Positions 8,209 through 16,332 of a DNA stretch of 64,000 bases are shown piece after piece (within the stretch, counting starts at the first letter, position 1; every line of letters starts with the position of its first letter). The position numbers were made by a program, and so were the translations under genes. Source of the DNA: JBGRQA01 sp041725895 (GTDB taxonomy: Bacteria > Bacteroidota > Bacteroidia > Bacteroidales > Marinifilaceae). The stretch spans positions 186,001-250,000 of the forward strand of contig JBGRQA010000003.1 of assembly GCA_041725895.1 (NCBI GenBank), given 5' to 3'. The notes under the pieces were generated by a model. It saw only the letters and a program-made list of their open reading frames with translations, made no database searches and was not told the DNA's origin.

Positions 8209-9312
8209 CTATTCTCCATAAATTTCGTGAAGCTCTTCAAGTAATCTGTCACCCCTCAATTCTTTTGAAATCACCTTCCCCTCGGGATCTAAAAGATAAT
8301 TCATTGGAATTGAACTAACCCGATAAATAATGGGAATTCTGCCATCAAGGCCCTTCAAATCAGAAACACTTGTCCATACAATGGAATCCCTTTGCATTCC
8401 GTTTTCCCAATGCTTCCTGTTCGTATCAAGGTTTACCTCCAATATATCAAAACCTTTACTGTGATATTTCCTATAAGCCTTACATAACCAAGGTTTTTCC
8501 TCTATACAAGCTCTACACCATGAAGAACTAAACTCCAGTAATACATACTTTCCTGCGAAATCAGATAAAGAAATATTCTCACCATTTAGATTCTTCATAC
8601 AAAAATCAATGGCTCTGTCCCCTGGTTTTAAATCCACCGATTGGTTTAAATAAATTTCAATCTTCTTTCCCCAGGTATTGTTTCTCACCTTCTCATCCAA
8701 TCCCAAATATAAACTTCTTGCTTGTTCCAGGGAGATATCTTTGAGCAAAAAACTCAATACCCAGGAGGCCAATTCATAATCCGGGTGCTTCTTGATGAGA
8801 TCTATTTCAACCTCAAGCTTCTTCTTTTTATACTTTTGCATTTCGATAGTCAAAGCATTCCATTTTTGCGTATCCAATTCCGATACCTGCCTGCGTATAT
8901 TTTTAATGGATGCAATACTATCATACAAAGAGGCGGTCGCCTTTTCAAAAACATCATCCTCCATCTGAATCCTTGATCCGGTCACCTTAGCCTTTTGAAA
9001 ACTGGTGTTCCTGGCATCAAATAGCATCTTTGTATTCTCAACCCAAACATATCTGTCCTGTTCGTAATTCTTTGTATGAATCGCATAATCCTTAAAACCT
9101 TTTACATGTCCTTTGAATTGAAATCGATTGCCTACAATATAGGTACTATCCACATCACAACAAGCTTCTACGTCTTCAAGATAAACCATGGTACTATCCG
9201 AAAATCCCTGTGTCAGACCAATAATCTGAAATCCTTTGGGGGTAAGATTACACCCAAGCAACAAGCTTATCAAGCATGTCGAACCTATAATTTGAATTCT
9301 TCCTTTTTTCAA
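8209..9312 (-). CDS. TlpA-like thioredoxin-fold lipoprotein with N-terminal DUF4369-like domain
   Basis: This 367-residue protein begins with a lipoprotein signal peptide (CLISLLLGCN; the Cys of LLGC would be lipidated). Residues about 25-130 look like the DUF4369 domain often found in front of Bacteroidota thioredoxins (GLTQGFSDSTMVYLEDVE, RFQFKGHVKGF). A helical linker of about 100 residues follows. The C-terminal thioredoxin/AhpC domain (about 235-367) contains YVLLEFSSSWCRACIEEKPW, with the redox pair in CRAC. Expected role: periplasmic thiol-disulfide exchange, for example cytochrome c maturation or repair. Substrates are unknown. It is a single gene on this strand. Confidence 0.85.
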   Translation of the reverse strand: MKKGRIQIIGSTCLISLLLGCNLTPKGFQIIGLTQGFSDSTMVYLEDVEACCDVDSTYIVGNRFQFKGHVKGFKDYAIHTKNYEQDRYVWVENTKMLFDARNTSFQKAKVTGSRIQMEDDVFEKATASLYDSIASIKNIRRQVSELDTQKWNALTIEMQKYKKKKLEVEIDLIKKHPDYELASWVLSFLLKDISLEQARSLYLGLDEKVRNNTWGKKIEIYLNQSVDLKPGDRAIDFCMKNLNGENISLSDFAGKYVLLEFSSSWCRACIEEKPWLCKAYRKYHSKGFDILEVNLDTNRKHWENGMQRDSIVWTSVSDLKGLDGRIPIIYRVSSIPMNYLLDPEGKVISKELRGDRLLEELHEIYGE

Positions 9313-9522
9313 TATTCTCCGAATTTTAACCTATCCCTAAATTGCAGATTGAAAATCAATTTTCCAGTCCTATCAATCATAAAAATAAGCAAAATCGCAA
9401 CATTAGACTATGTTAACCAACATGATTTCAAACTTATACTTGTAATAGAGATAAAAATGCCATTAGCAGTAGAAAAAAATATTAACAAAAAGCAGATCCT
9501 AATCGCCAACAACCAATTATCC

Positions 9523-10254
9523 TTACTTAGCTGCCTCCACTACCAAAGGGAGACAATCCGGACCAATAGGGTTCCGTTTAAAATTACTGTAATAATTGAT
9601 GCACGAGAAACCTGCTATCCGTAACAGCTGGTCGATTTCCTTTTGACGAATGGGATAAAGTTCAATACAATTCTTTATTTGATTACGATCCTCCTTACTA
9701 GTGAGAATGGTTTCAAAATTGATTGCATGACGATCCGGGTTGTAAATATAATTTCTCTCAAACCGAATCACATCGTTTTCGATAGTAGGCAAGCAATTGA
9801 TTCCAGCATCCAAAATCCGGTCGTAGTTTATGATCTGCAACAGGAATTTTCCGTCCTCTTTCAAGACCTTTCCTGCCTGTTCAAAGAAATTCAGAATACT
9901 ATTAGCGGACTCGAGATGCACCAAAGTATTGCCAAAGCATGCGATCGTATCGAAGGTATTGCTTGTGAAAACCTGATCCAATTCCAGCATGTTCAACTTG
10001 AGAAATGAAGGCTTCCCGCAACTATTTCCCTTCCTATTTTGGGCCTTTTTCAACATCCCCTCATCCAAATCGATGCCCACAACCTGGTGTCCACGAGAAG
10101 CCAATTCCTGTGAAAGGTCCCCAATAGCACAACCTATATCCAAAACAGACTGACAAGTTTTATCAACATGGGAACTCTCTATAAAACGAACCTGCATGCG
10201 ATTCAGGGGAAAAATATGCTGATAATATCTCGAAATACTTTGATAAAAATCCAT
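9523..10254 (-). CDS. class I SAM-dependent methyltransferase
   Basis: This 243-residue cytosolic protein has the classic SAM-binding order. Motif I is SVLDIGCAIGDLSQELASRG. An acidic residue ends strand 2 (VVGIDLDEGMLKKAQ). Then comes FDTIACFGNTLVHLE (motif II/III area) and KVLKEDGKFLLQIINYDRI (post-III). The substrate cannot be assigned. It is downstream of pheA on the same strand with a 187-base gap that contains a strong hairpin (10403-10433), so it is probably transcribed separately. Confidence 0.85.
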   Translation of the reverse strand: MDFYQSISRYYQHIFPLNRMQVRFIESSHVDKTCQSVLDIGCAIGDLSQELASRGHQVVGIDLDEGMLKKAQNRKGNSCGKPSFLKLNMLELDQVFTSNTFDTIACFGNTLVHLESANSILNFFEQAGKVLKEDGKFLLQIINYDRILDAGINCLPTIENDVIRFERNYIYNPDRHAINFETILTSKEDRNQIKNCIELYPIRQKEIDQLLRIAGFSCINYYSNFKRNPIGPDCLPLVVEAAK

Positions 10255-10402
10255 GGCTATTCTTCTTTTTGTATTAAATTGATTTCTAAATGTAAATCAT
10301 TTTTGGTGAAGATTTTCCATCCTTTCCCACAAACTACAACAAATGCACTGATTCCCCCAGAATTTGGCTTCTCTAAATTGAATGTCACATTAACAGGAAA
10401 TA

Positions 10403-10433
10403 CTGGGAGCCCGAACCAAAGTCGGGATCCCAG
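10403..10433. terminator. hairpin after pheA
   Basis: CTGGGA-GCCCGA and TCGGG-ATCCCAG arms form a stem of about 12 bases with one mismatch and a 7-base loop, just past the pheA stop codon on the minus strand. There is no run of T after it, so it may act as a Rho-dependent or mRNA-stabilising hairpin rather than a classic terminator. Confidence 0.45.
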
Positions 10434-10441
10434 CATTCCCC

Positions 10442-11287
10442 CTACTCCACAAGCATTCCCTTTTGGTAGGTCCCCAATACCCGTAAACGATCTACCAACG
10501 GAGAAATTTTGTCCATGGCACGTTGAAACTGCTCCGCCTGCTCAAACTCCAGATCCAAATGGAAAAAATATTCCCAATTCGTACCCTGCGTGGGATGTGA
10601 TTGCAACTTGGAAAGATTGATACCTTCATCTGCAATGCATTTAAGAATTTCTGACAAACTACCTACCTCATGGCTGGAATTAAAATAAATGGAAGCCTTA
10701 TTGTAATTATCATTGCGAATCAATTCCTCTTTCCGTTTCAAAACAAAAAAACGAGTTTGGTTATTTTGAATACTCTGGATACTTTCTCCCAGGATTTCCA
10801 ACTGAAATAGTGCAGCCGGCAAATCTCCCGCAATGGCCCCGACACCATACATCATGTGTTCGCGAATATTTTTGGCACTAAGGGAAGTATCCTCTGCCTC
10901 CACCAACTTAATATGAGGATACTGCCGAAAGAAATTTCTGCACTGATAAATGGCCATCGGATGCGAATGCACCTCCCGCAGATCCTCAATCTTCTGACCG
11001 GGCAGGGCCATCAAATTCTGCTTAATACGCAGAAAAATCTCACCTTCAATAACCAGTCCTGACTCCTGCAACAAGCCATAATTCGGTAAAATGCTACCTG
11101 CAATGGAATTCTCAATGGCCATAATTCCCGCCTCACTCCTTGCGGAATCACTACTCAATTTCACCAGCTTGTCGAAGTTATCAGCAGGTACTACCTCCAG
11201 ATCGTCGCCATAGTAGGCCTTTGCTGCCAAATGATGGAAACATCCCTCCACACCTTGAATTACAATTCGTTTCTTTCCGTTATTCAT
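10442..11287 (-). CDS. pheA: prephenate dehydratase with C-terminal ACT domain
   Basis: This 281-residue monofunctional enzyme converts prephenate to phenylpyruvate, the committed step of phenylalanine synthesis. The N-terminal catalytic domain begins RIVIQGVEGCFHHLAAKAYY and contains AIENSIAGSILPNYGLLQ and the hallmark IQNNQTRFFVLKRK (the TRF motif). The last 80 residues form an ACT domain (EVGSLSEILKCIADEGINLSKLQSHP), which contains an ESRP-like position changed to LQSHP and should bind Phe for feedback control. There is no fused chorismate mutase. Upstream on the minus strand lie two Phe-rich leader peptides each followed by an attenuator hairpin (11380-11633), so transcription is predicted to respond to charged tRNA-Phe. 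Confidence 0.95.
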   Translation of the reverse strand: MNNGKKRIVIQGVEGCFHHLAAKAYYGDDLEVVPADNFDKLVKLSSDSARSEAGIMAIENSIAGSILPNYGLLQESGLVIEGEIFLRIKQNLMALPGQKIEDLREVHSHPMAIYQCRNFFRQYPHIKLVEAEDTSLSAKNIREHMMYGVGAIAGDLPAALFQLEILGESIQSIQNNQTRFFVLKRKEELIRNDNYNKASIYFNSSHEVGSLSEILKCIADEGINLSKLQSHPTQGTNWEYFFHLDLEFEQAEQFQRAMDKISPLVDRLRVLGTYQKGMLVE

Positions 11288-11373
11288 ATCTTTTAAATCT
11301 TTTGTATTCTTATCAAAAGGACTAAAGCCCTAATTCCTGCTCCTTCACTCCACCATATTCCCAAAAGAGGAAT

Positions 11374-11401
11374 AAAAAAAGCCCTGCGGTTGGGCAGGGC
11401 T
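11374..11401 (-). terminator. attenuator terminator 2 of pheA
   Basis: Read on the minus strand, AGCCCTGC and GCAGGGCT form an 8-base perfect stem with a 6-base loop, followed directly by seven T. It lies between the second Phe leader peptide and pheA. Its 5' part (CCTGCCC) is complementary to GGGCAGG inside the end of the leader ORF, so an antiterminator structure is possible. The latter segment's neighbour GCTATTGTA can instead pair with TACAATAGC at the start of the leader ORF. Confidence 0.85.
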
Positions 11402-11424
11402 TTCAGTTCAATTCGTTTCAAATT

Positions 11425-11502
11425 TTACAATAGCATCCTGCCCCTCCTCAGTACGAAGAAGAAAAAGAAGGAAAAAAAGAAAAAGCTATTGTAGAATCGC
11501 AT
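11425..11502 (-). CDS. phenylalanine leader peptide 2 (pheL-like)
   Basis: This is a 25-codon ORF, ATG at 11502 and TAA at 11425-11427, with 10 Phe codons: one at position 3, four at 7-10 and five at 12-16. A Tyr is at position 4. The ORF overlaps the RNA segments that would form the 1:2 hairpin: codons 4-6 (TACAATAGC) are exactly complementary to GCTATTGTA at the stop codon, 9 of 9 bases. A ribosome stalled on the Phe run would cover the first segment and free the second to pair with the terminator's 5' arm. This is the classic amino-acid attenuator arrangement. Confidence 0.88.
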   Translation of the reverse strand: MRFYNSFFFFSFFFFFVLRRGRMLL

Positions 11503-11513
11503 ATTATAAAAAT

Positions 11514-11540
11514 AAAAAAGGAGCCTCTTTTGGAGGCTCC
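11514..11540 (-). terminator. attenuator terminator 1 of pheA
   Basis: Read on the minus strand, GGAGCCTC and GAGGCTCC form an 8-base perfect stem with a 5-base loop, followed by six T. It lies between the first and second leader ORFs. A GGAGG just after the first leader ORF could pair with CCTCC in the 5' arm to give an antiterminator, and CTCC in the last codons of the leader ORF could in turn occupy GGAG. Confidence 0.8.
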
Positions 11541-11576
11541 CGTTAATATTGTCGTTACAGCAATACAAACCTCCTT

Positions 11577-11633
11577 CTAGCCTTTGGAGCTAAAAAAGAA
11601 GAAAAATCGCTTACTGTTCAATTGTTGTCTCAT
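11577..11633 (-). CDS. phenylalanine leader peptide 1 (pheL-like)
   Basis: This is an 18-codon ORF, ATG at 11633 and TAG at 11577-11579, with five consecutive Phe codons (positions 10-14) preceded by a basic stretch (NSKR) and followed by SSKG. It begins about a dozen bases after the predicted transcription start and is followed by a strong intrinsic terminator. It has no use as a protein other than to sense charged tRNA-Phe. Together with the second leader ORF downstream it forms a tandem pair. Confidence 0.82.
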   Translation of the reverse strand: MRQQLNSKRFFFFFSSKG

Positions 11634-11651
11634 GGATCGGTTTTGTGCTTA

Positions 11652-11681
11652 CAAATGTAATGAATTCTAACTAAAATCAAA
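11652..11681 (-). promoter_or_regulatory. Bacteroidota-type promoter of the pheA leader
   Basis: On the minus strand, TTTG (11681-11678) is followed after 18 bases by TACATTTG (11659-11652). This matches the -33/-7 consensus known for Bacteroidota (TTTG, 19-21 bases, TAnnTTTG). The expected start site is about 11645, just ahead of the first leader ORF. Confidence 0.7.
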
Positions 11682-11895
11682 GTATCACAACCTGCATAGT
11701 TTGGAATATCTATACCTTCCTTGTGGAATGAGACACCTATAGCGATCACATTTACTATTTTAAAATTGAACACTTACAGTATGAATACCATCGTATCATC
11801 AACAAAATTCATACAGAGTCTTATTTTGCTGCACCGAACTTCTCACCTTTGTAGAAAAGACTTAAACAGCCACCGCCAAGTCTGAGAGTTTTGAC

Positions 11896-12117
11896 GATGG
11901 TACCTTGATTCCTGCCACCGGACCTGATACCTTTGTCGCCGGTACTTTGACTCCTGCCACCGGACCTGACACCTTTGCCGGCGGTACTTTGACTCCTGCC
12001 GCCGGACCTGACACCTTTGTCATCAGTACTTGGACTCCTGACGTCATCCCTGAGACCTTTGACGGAAGACCTTTCCAATTCGCGCCATCCCTGAGACCCT
12101 TGCCGCCGGTACTTTGA
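11896..12117. repeat. GC-rich 42-bp tandem repeat, about five units
   Basis: Units start at about 11907, 11949, 11991, 12033 and 12075 (last one 41 bases), with a partial unit before. Each has a core like ACCGGACCTGACACCTTT followed by a variable segment and GGTACTTT. The first three units are close copies and the last two are diverged. The region is visibly richer in G and C than the AT-rich flanks. The 42-base period keeps all frames in phase, so open frames with 14-residue repeats appear on both strands (for example KVSGPVAGVKVP on the minus strand and TPATGPDTF on the plus strand). None has a convincing start or a known domain. I treat it as a non-coding repeat or a decayed fragment. Confidence 0.75.
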
Positions 12118-12202
12118 CTCATGTCTTCTCAAAACAAATCCAGGGGGATGACGGTAAATTCAAAATGGTTTATAACAATTCGAAAAGGTTGACCGCCCGT
12201 TC

Positions 12203-12379
12203 TTAAAAGTCCGGGTTCAGCTCCCACAGGGATACCGACAGATGGTAAAAGACCTCCGGTCCATCCGATCTGTCAGTGTTAGTAGGGGAAAAGTTCTTGG
12301 ACAAAACTTTACGATAGGCCGCAAACGTAAAGAGTACTCCCTCAACAACTATTAGTTTGTATTTTGAGGATTCCATCAT
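12203..12379 (-). CDS. possible small protein or gene remnant
   Basis: This is a 58-codon open frame beginning with two ATG codons and ending in TAA. The product would start MMESSKYKLIVVEGVLFTF and end LWELNPDF. Its composition is protein-like (hydrophobic segment near the N terminus, few rare residues). It lies in the same anomalous GC-richer tract as the 42-bp repeats. I recognise no family, and it may be a remnant of a longer gene. Confidence 0.25.
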   Translation of the reverse strand: MMESSKYKLIVVEGVLFTFAAYRKVLSKNFSPTNTDRSDGPEVFYHLSVSLWELNPDF

Positions 12380-12804
12380 TGATTATTGGTTCTGATAGCT
12401 AGCCGAAGGTCGAATCCTTCGCAATTCATTACAAAAGGTACAACAGAGCCTGGCAAACTCATGAACACTTATATCTAAAATTATTATTGTGACTAAAAAA
12501 TCCAGGCTACGACACTCAGAATCCCATCATCCCGCTCAATTGGGAAGGCCAGTGCCAAAAAGCAACGATTACAGCTTATGAGATCTCGAACAAATAATAT
12601 ATACTTTTAAATATTCTATAAAAAAACAATAATTATTTTTGCCCGCTTCTAACATGTTTAACGAACTTACGAGTAAATCATAGAAAGTCTGAATTTTTCA
12701 TGCAACAAACCAAACTATAATCTGATAAAAAAAGAAATAATCACTAACTTATTGACAATTATAAGAAACCAACAAAATTCAAAAACAAATCAATTAACCA
12801 AATT
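12380..12804. other. intergenic region upstream of the efflux operon
   Basis: No gene is supported here. The first part (to about 12590) is of mixed composition like the adjacent repeat tract. The last 200 bases are very AT-rich and presumably contain the promoter of the efflux operon, but no site fits the consensus well. Confidence 0.4.
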
Positions 12805-15174
12805 ATGAAACACCGATTACTCATTCTATTTTTTCTATTGTTTGCCTTTGCCTCGGGCTATTCCCAGCAAAGAAAAACCTATACTATAGGAATGCTTTCG
12901 GATAGCTACTCCGAAGACATGGCTCCTTTAGTGAAAAAACTTCAAGAGCAAATCAAAGCTGTTGTTGGACAGGAGGCAGACATACATTTCGAAGACCAAT
13001 ACATGCGATCCAGTCAATTGGATTTGGAAAAGGCCAGACAGAACTTTGAAGCTTTTGAACAAAACCCAAACATAAATATTATCATGGCATTTGGTCCTAT
13101 TCACAACTATCTGTTAATGCAGAAGAAGGATTTTATAAAACCAGTTGTGCTATTCGGAACCATCAACCAGGATTTCATCAACCTCCCCAAGGGGAAGAAA
13201 ACCTCAGGAATTAACAATCTCACCTATTTGATCACTCCTGAATCCATTACACAGGATCTGGAAACCTTTAGAGAGCTCTACCCCTACCAGAATATCGGCA
13301 TTATCCTGGACGATTATATGATTGATCTCTTTCCGGTACAAGAAGTTCTGGACCGGAAATTTGCCGATAAAGATTGCCAATATACCTTGCTGCCATTAAG
13401 AGCCAAAGTTATTAACGGACTGGTAGAAGAATTGGACAAGGTAGATGCTGTTTACCTGGGAAGTGGAACCTACCGTGATGCACAAGAATATCAGAGTTTG
13501 ATCCGGAAGATCAACCAAAAGAAGCTTCCCTCCTTTTCGGCCATGGGGAAAGACAGCGCTACCAGCGGGGTACTGTTCACTCACAGCTCAAGCTACCACA
13601 GCGATAACTTCTTTCGCCGCATTGGTCTAACCATTGAAGCAATCGTTATGGGGAAAGCTCCCGAACAACTACCCATACTTATTGATTACAAAAAGAAATT
13701 GACTTTGAATGGGGAAACGGCTCTTCATATCGATTTTCCACTTAAGTACAGTCAACTCTTAAGCATGGAAGTAGTAGGAGACATTAAGAAATTTCCCTTT
13801 ACAAAAAAATATTCCCTGCCGGAAGTTCTCAATCAGGTACTGGAGAAAAACTATTCCTTACTGGGGCAAAAGCAGGGCGTGGCCATCTCCAAAAAGGAAC
13901 TTAGTTTGGCAAGGAGCAACTATCTGCCCAACCTAACCACATCGGCTCAAAGTGTATATATTGATCCGGAAATTGCAAAAGTTTCCAATGGTTCCAATCC
14001 TGAATTTTCTACCAGTGGAAACATTACCCTGGAGCAAGTCTTATATTCGGAAGAGGCCAGTGCCAACATCGCCATCCAAAAGGAACTTGCACAGGCAAGC
14101 GAGCAAAATTTCAATGCGGACCAACTGGATGCCGTACTAAATGGGAGTATGGCATACTTTAACGCCCTGATCAGTAAAACCAATTTCATCATTCAGGATG
14201 AAAACCTCAGGGTAACCCGAAAGAACTACGAAATTGCCAATCAGAACTATTCAGCCGGGCAAAGCGGAAAATCGGATGTATTGAGATGGAAAAGTGAGCT
14301 GGCACAGGCAACCCAAAATATCGTGCTGGCCCAAAATAACATGCATCAATCACTTCATGCCCTAAACGAAACGTTGAGCAACCCTATCGATTTAAAAATT
14401 GATGTGGAAGATGCCAATTTATCGGAGGGCGTTTTCGAAAAATACGATTACGAGAGAGTATTCAAAGTAATCGACGATCCCATCCTTCGGGTTAAGTTTG
14501 TAAAATTCCTGATAAATGAAGCCAAAACCAATGCTCCGGAACTGAAAGCTTTAGAGCACAATATCAATGCGGCCAAACGGACCTCGGCACTCTACCTTCG
14601 CAGTAAGTTTTTACCCACTCTGGCCCTTCAGGGACAATACAACCATACCTTCACACGAAAAGGGGAAGGTAGTACTTACCCGCAGGGATTTACTGCTCCC
14701 CCGGATGGCTATTACAATGTGGCTCTGAACCTATCACTTCCTATCTTTCAGCGCAACCAAAGGAGCCTCAATCGTCAGAAATCGAAATTACAGGAGGAAC
14801 AGTTGAAGTATCAAAAGGAAAGCATCGAGCTAAGCCTGGAACGAAATGTGAACGACATTATTTCCTCCCTGGCAACGCAAATTACCAATATCGAATTCTC
14901 GAAGATCTCAGCCGAAGCAGCCAAAGAAAGTCTGGAGCTAACCCAGATAGGATATTCCAACGGTGCTGTTTCCATAACCTCACTGATTGATGCTCAGCGC
15001 GCTTACATACAGGCTCAGCAACAGCAGGCCAACGCCAGCTACAATTACCTACTCAACTTCCTGCAATTGGAACGGATAATCAGCCATTTTTTCATGCTGA
15101 ACACTACCGAACAGAACCAGGCATTTGCCAATCGTTTCTTTCAGTACAGCCTGATACAACAGGGTGATCAATAA
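12805..15174 (+). CDS. TolC-family outer-membrane efflux protein with N-terminal substrate-binding-like domain
   Basis: This 789-residue protein is almost twice the usual TolC length. It has a signal peptide (LLILFFLLFAFASGYSQ). Residues about 25-325 resemble a periplasmic ABC-type substrate-binding protein (YTIGMLSDSYSEDMAPLVKK, IIMAFGPIHNYL, IGIILDDYMIDLFPVQEVL, VDAVYLGSGTYRD). From about 340 a standard TolC/OEP domain follows: SLPEVLNQVLEKNYSLLGQK, paired helical repeats, the strand-rich GQYNHTFTRKGEG and a second repeat ending at about 765. TolC forms the outer-membrane duct of tripartite pumps. It heads an operon with the adaptor (36-base gap) and the RND pump. The role of the extra domain is unknown. 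It might sense or deliver substrate, or be structural. Confidence 0.88.
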   Translation: MKHRLLILFFLLFAFASGYSQQRKTYTIGMLSDSYSEDMAPLVKKLQEQIKAVVGQEADIHFEDQYMRSSQLDLEKARQNFEAFEQNPNINIIMAFGPIHNYLLMQKKDFIKPVVLFGTINQDFINLPKGKKTSGINNLTYLITPESITQDLETFRELYPYQNIGIILDDYMIDLFPVQEVLDRKFADKDCQYTLLPLRAKVINGLVEELDKVDAVYLGSGTYRDAQEYQSLIRKINQKKLPSFSAMGKDSATSGVLFTHSSSYHSDNFFRRIGLTIEAIVMGKAPEQLPILIDYKKKLTLNGETALHIDFPLKYSQLLSMEVVGDIKKFPFTKKYSLPEVLNQVLEKNYSLLGQKQGVAISKKELSLARSNYLPNLTTSAQSVYIDPEIAKVSNGSNPEFSTSGNITLEQVLYSEEASANIAIQKELAQASEQNFNADQLDAVLNGSMAYFNALISKTNFIIQDENLRVTRKNYEIANQNYSAGQSGKSDVLRWKSELAQATQNIVLAQNNMHQSLHALNETLSNPIDLKIDVEDANLSEGVFEKYDYERVFKVIDDPILRVKFVKFLINEAKTNAPELKALEHNINAAKRTSALYLRSKFLPTLALQGQYNHTFTRKGEGSTYPQGFTAPPDGYYNVALNLSLPIFQRNQRSLNRQKSKLQEEQLKYQKESIELSLERNVNDIISSLATQITNIEFSKISAEAAKESLELTQIGYSNGAVSITSLIDAQRAYIQAQQQQANASYNYLLNFLQLERIISHFFMLNTTEQNQAFANRFFQYSLIQQGDQ

Positions 15175-15210
15175 ACAAAAATTAATCGTTACTATAAAGA
15201 CATTACAGAT

Positions 15211-16302
15211 ATGAACAGAATTATCAATATACTTATCAGCCTTTCGGTTTCTCTTCTTCTTTTGGCGGCCTGCGGCAAAAAGAATCAAAAGAAAGAAATG
15301 GAAATTATCAAACCAGTAAAATTTGAAAAAATCACCTATGCCAGCGGGGATATGGTTCGAAGCTTTTTGGGAACAGCTCGCTCCAACAAGGAGATCAACC
15401 TGAGTTTTCGTACCAGTGGCATCCTTACCACCCTGAACATTGCCGTGGGGCAAAAAGTAAACGAAGGAGATCTGTTGGCTCAATTGGATAACACCGAAGC
15501 CATTCTTTCACTGGAGCAAGCCGTAGCTTCTCTCAACTCAGCCAAATCCAATCTGAACACGGCCTCTTCATCGCTGGAACGTACAAGAACCCTATTCGAG
15601 AAGGGAAGTGCCTCTCTGAGCGATTATGAAAATTCCAAATCCTCCTTTGCCAATGCCAAAGCGAACTATCAATCGGCCGAAAGAACTGTTGACATACGAA
15701 AGAAACAGGTGAGTTACGGAGTAATTTACGCTCCGGCAAATGGGGTAATTGCTTCCCGCAATGTTGAGATCAATGAAAACGTAAATGCCGGTCAACTTGT
15801 TTCCACACTCAATGCCGGAAACAAAATGGAAGTTAGCCTGGGAATCCCTGAAAACATGATCAACCGAATTCAGCAGAACATGAAAGTGAAAATTCAATTC
15901 CCCGCACTAAAAAGCAAGAATTTCACAGGATATGTCAACGAAATCTCCCCTTCGGTGGATGTCAACACCTCTACTTATCCCGTACGAATCCGAATAGAAA
16001 AAGCCAGCAAGGAGATCAAATCGGGCATGGCTGCTGATGTTACCTTCTCTTTTGACGAAAAAATAAAACAGGAAGCACTAATTGTGCCCATTACGGCTGT
16101 AGGAGAAGACAGAAAAGGGAATTTTGTATTTCTGATCCAATCAGAAGATGGAAAAACAGGAACTGTTCGCAAACAGCATTTCACTATTGGAGAGCTAACA
16201 GCCAATGGTTTTATTGTAAAAAAAGGACTGAAACCAGGACAAAAAGTGGCTACAGCAGGACTTCAGACCCTGCTAGACGGTCAAAAAGTGAGACTTCAAT
16301 AA
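15211..16302 (+). CDS. RND efflux periplasmic adaptor (membrane fusion protein), lipoprotein
   Basis: This 363-residue protein has a lipoprotein signal peptide (SVSLLLLAACGKK; Cys after LLAA). The barrel-sandwich/biotinyl-lipoyl-like half motif is visible in SGILTTLNIAVGQKVNEGDL. It is followed by a helical hairpin (AVASLNSAKSNLNTASSSLE ... ANYQSAERTVDIRKKQ), the second half-motif YAPANGVIASRNVEINENVN, and a beta-barrel domain (MEVSLGIPENMINRIQ). It links the inner-membrane RND pump encoded directly downstream (30-base gap) with the TolC-type protein upstream. It is slightly Ala/Ser-rich but otherwise ordinary. The size is typical. Confidence 0.93.
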   Translation: MNRIINILISLSVSLLLLAACGKKNQKKEMEIIKPVKFEKITYASGDMVRSFLGTARSNKEINLSFRTSGILTTLNIAVGQKVNEGDLLAQLDNTEAILSLEQAVASLNSAKSNLNTASSSLERTRTLFEKGSASLSDYENSKSSFANAKANYQSAERTVDIRKKQVSYGVIYAPANGVIASRNVEINENVNAGQLVSTLNAGNKMEVSLGIPENMINRIQQNMKVKIQFPALKSKNFTGYVNEISPSVDVNTSTYPVRIRIEKASKEIKSGMAADVTFSFDEKIKQEALIVPITAVGEDRKGNFVFLIQSEDGKTGTVRKQHFTIGELTANGFIVKKGLKPGQKVATAGLQTLLDGQKVRLQ

Positions 16303-16332
16303 ACACCAACCATTCCTTCAAAAATCATAAAT

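Noticed and set aside
11905..12117. Proline/threonine-rich repeat frame on the plus strand
   Set aside because: It is produced by the 42-bp tandem repeat, which is open in several frames on both strands; no evidence favours any frame.
11821..12132. Arg/Gly/Ser-rich repeat frame on the minus strand
   Set aside because: Same reason as for the plus-strand frame; low-complexity product with no signal or domain.
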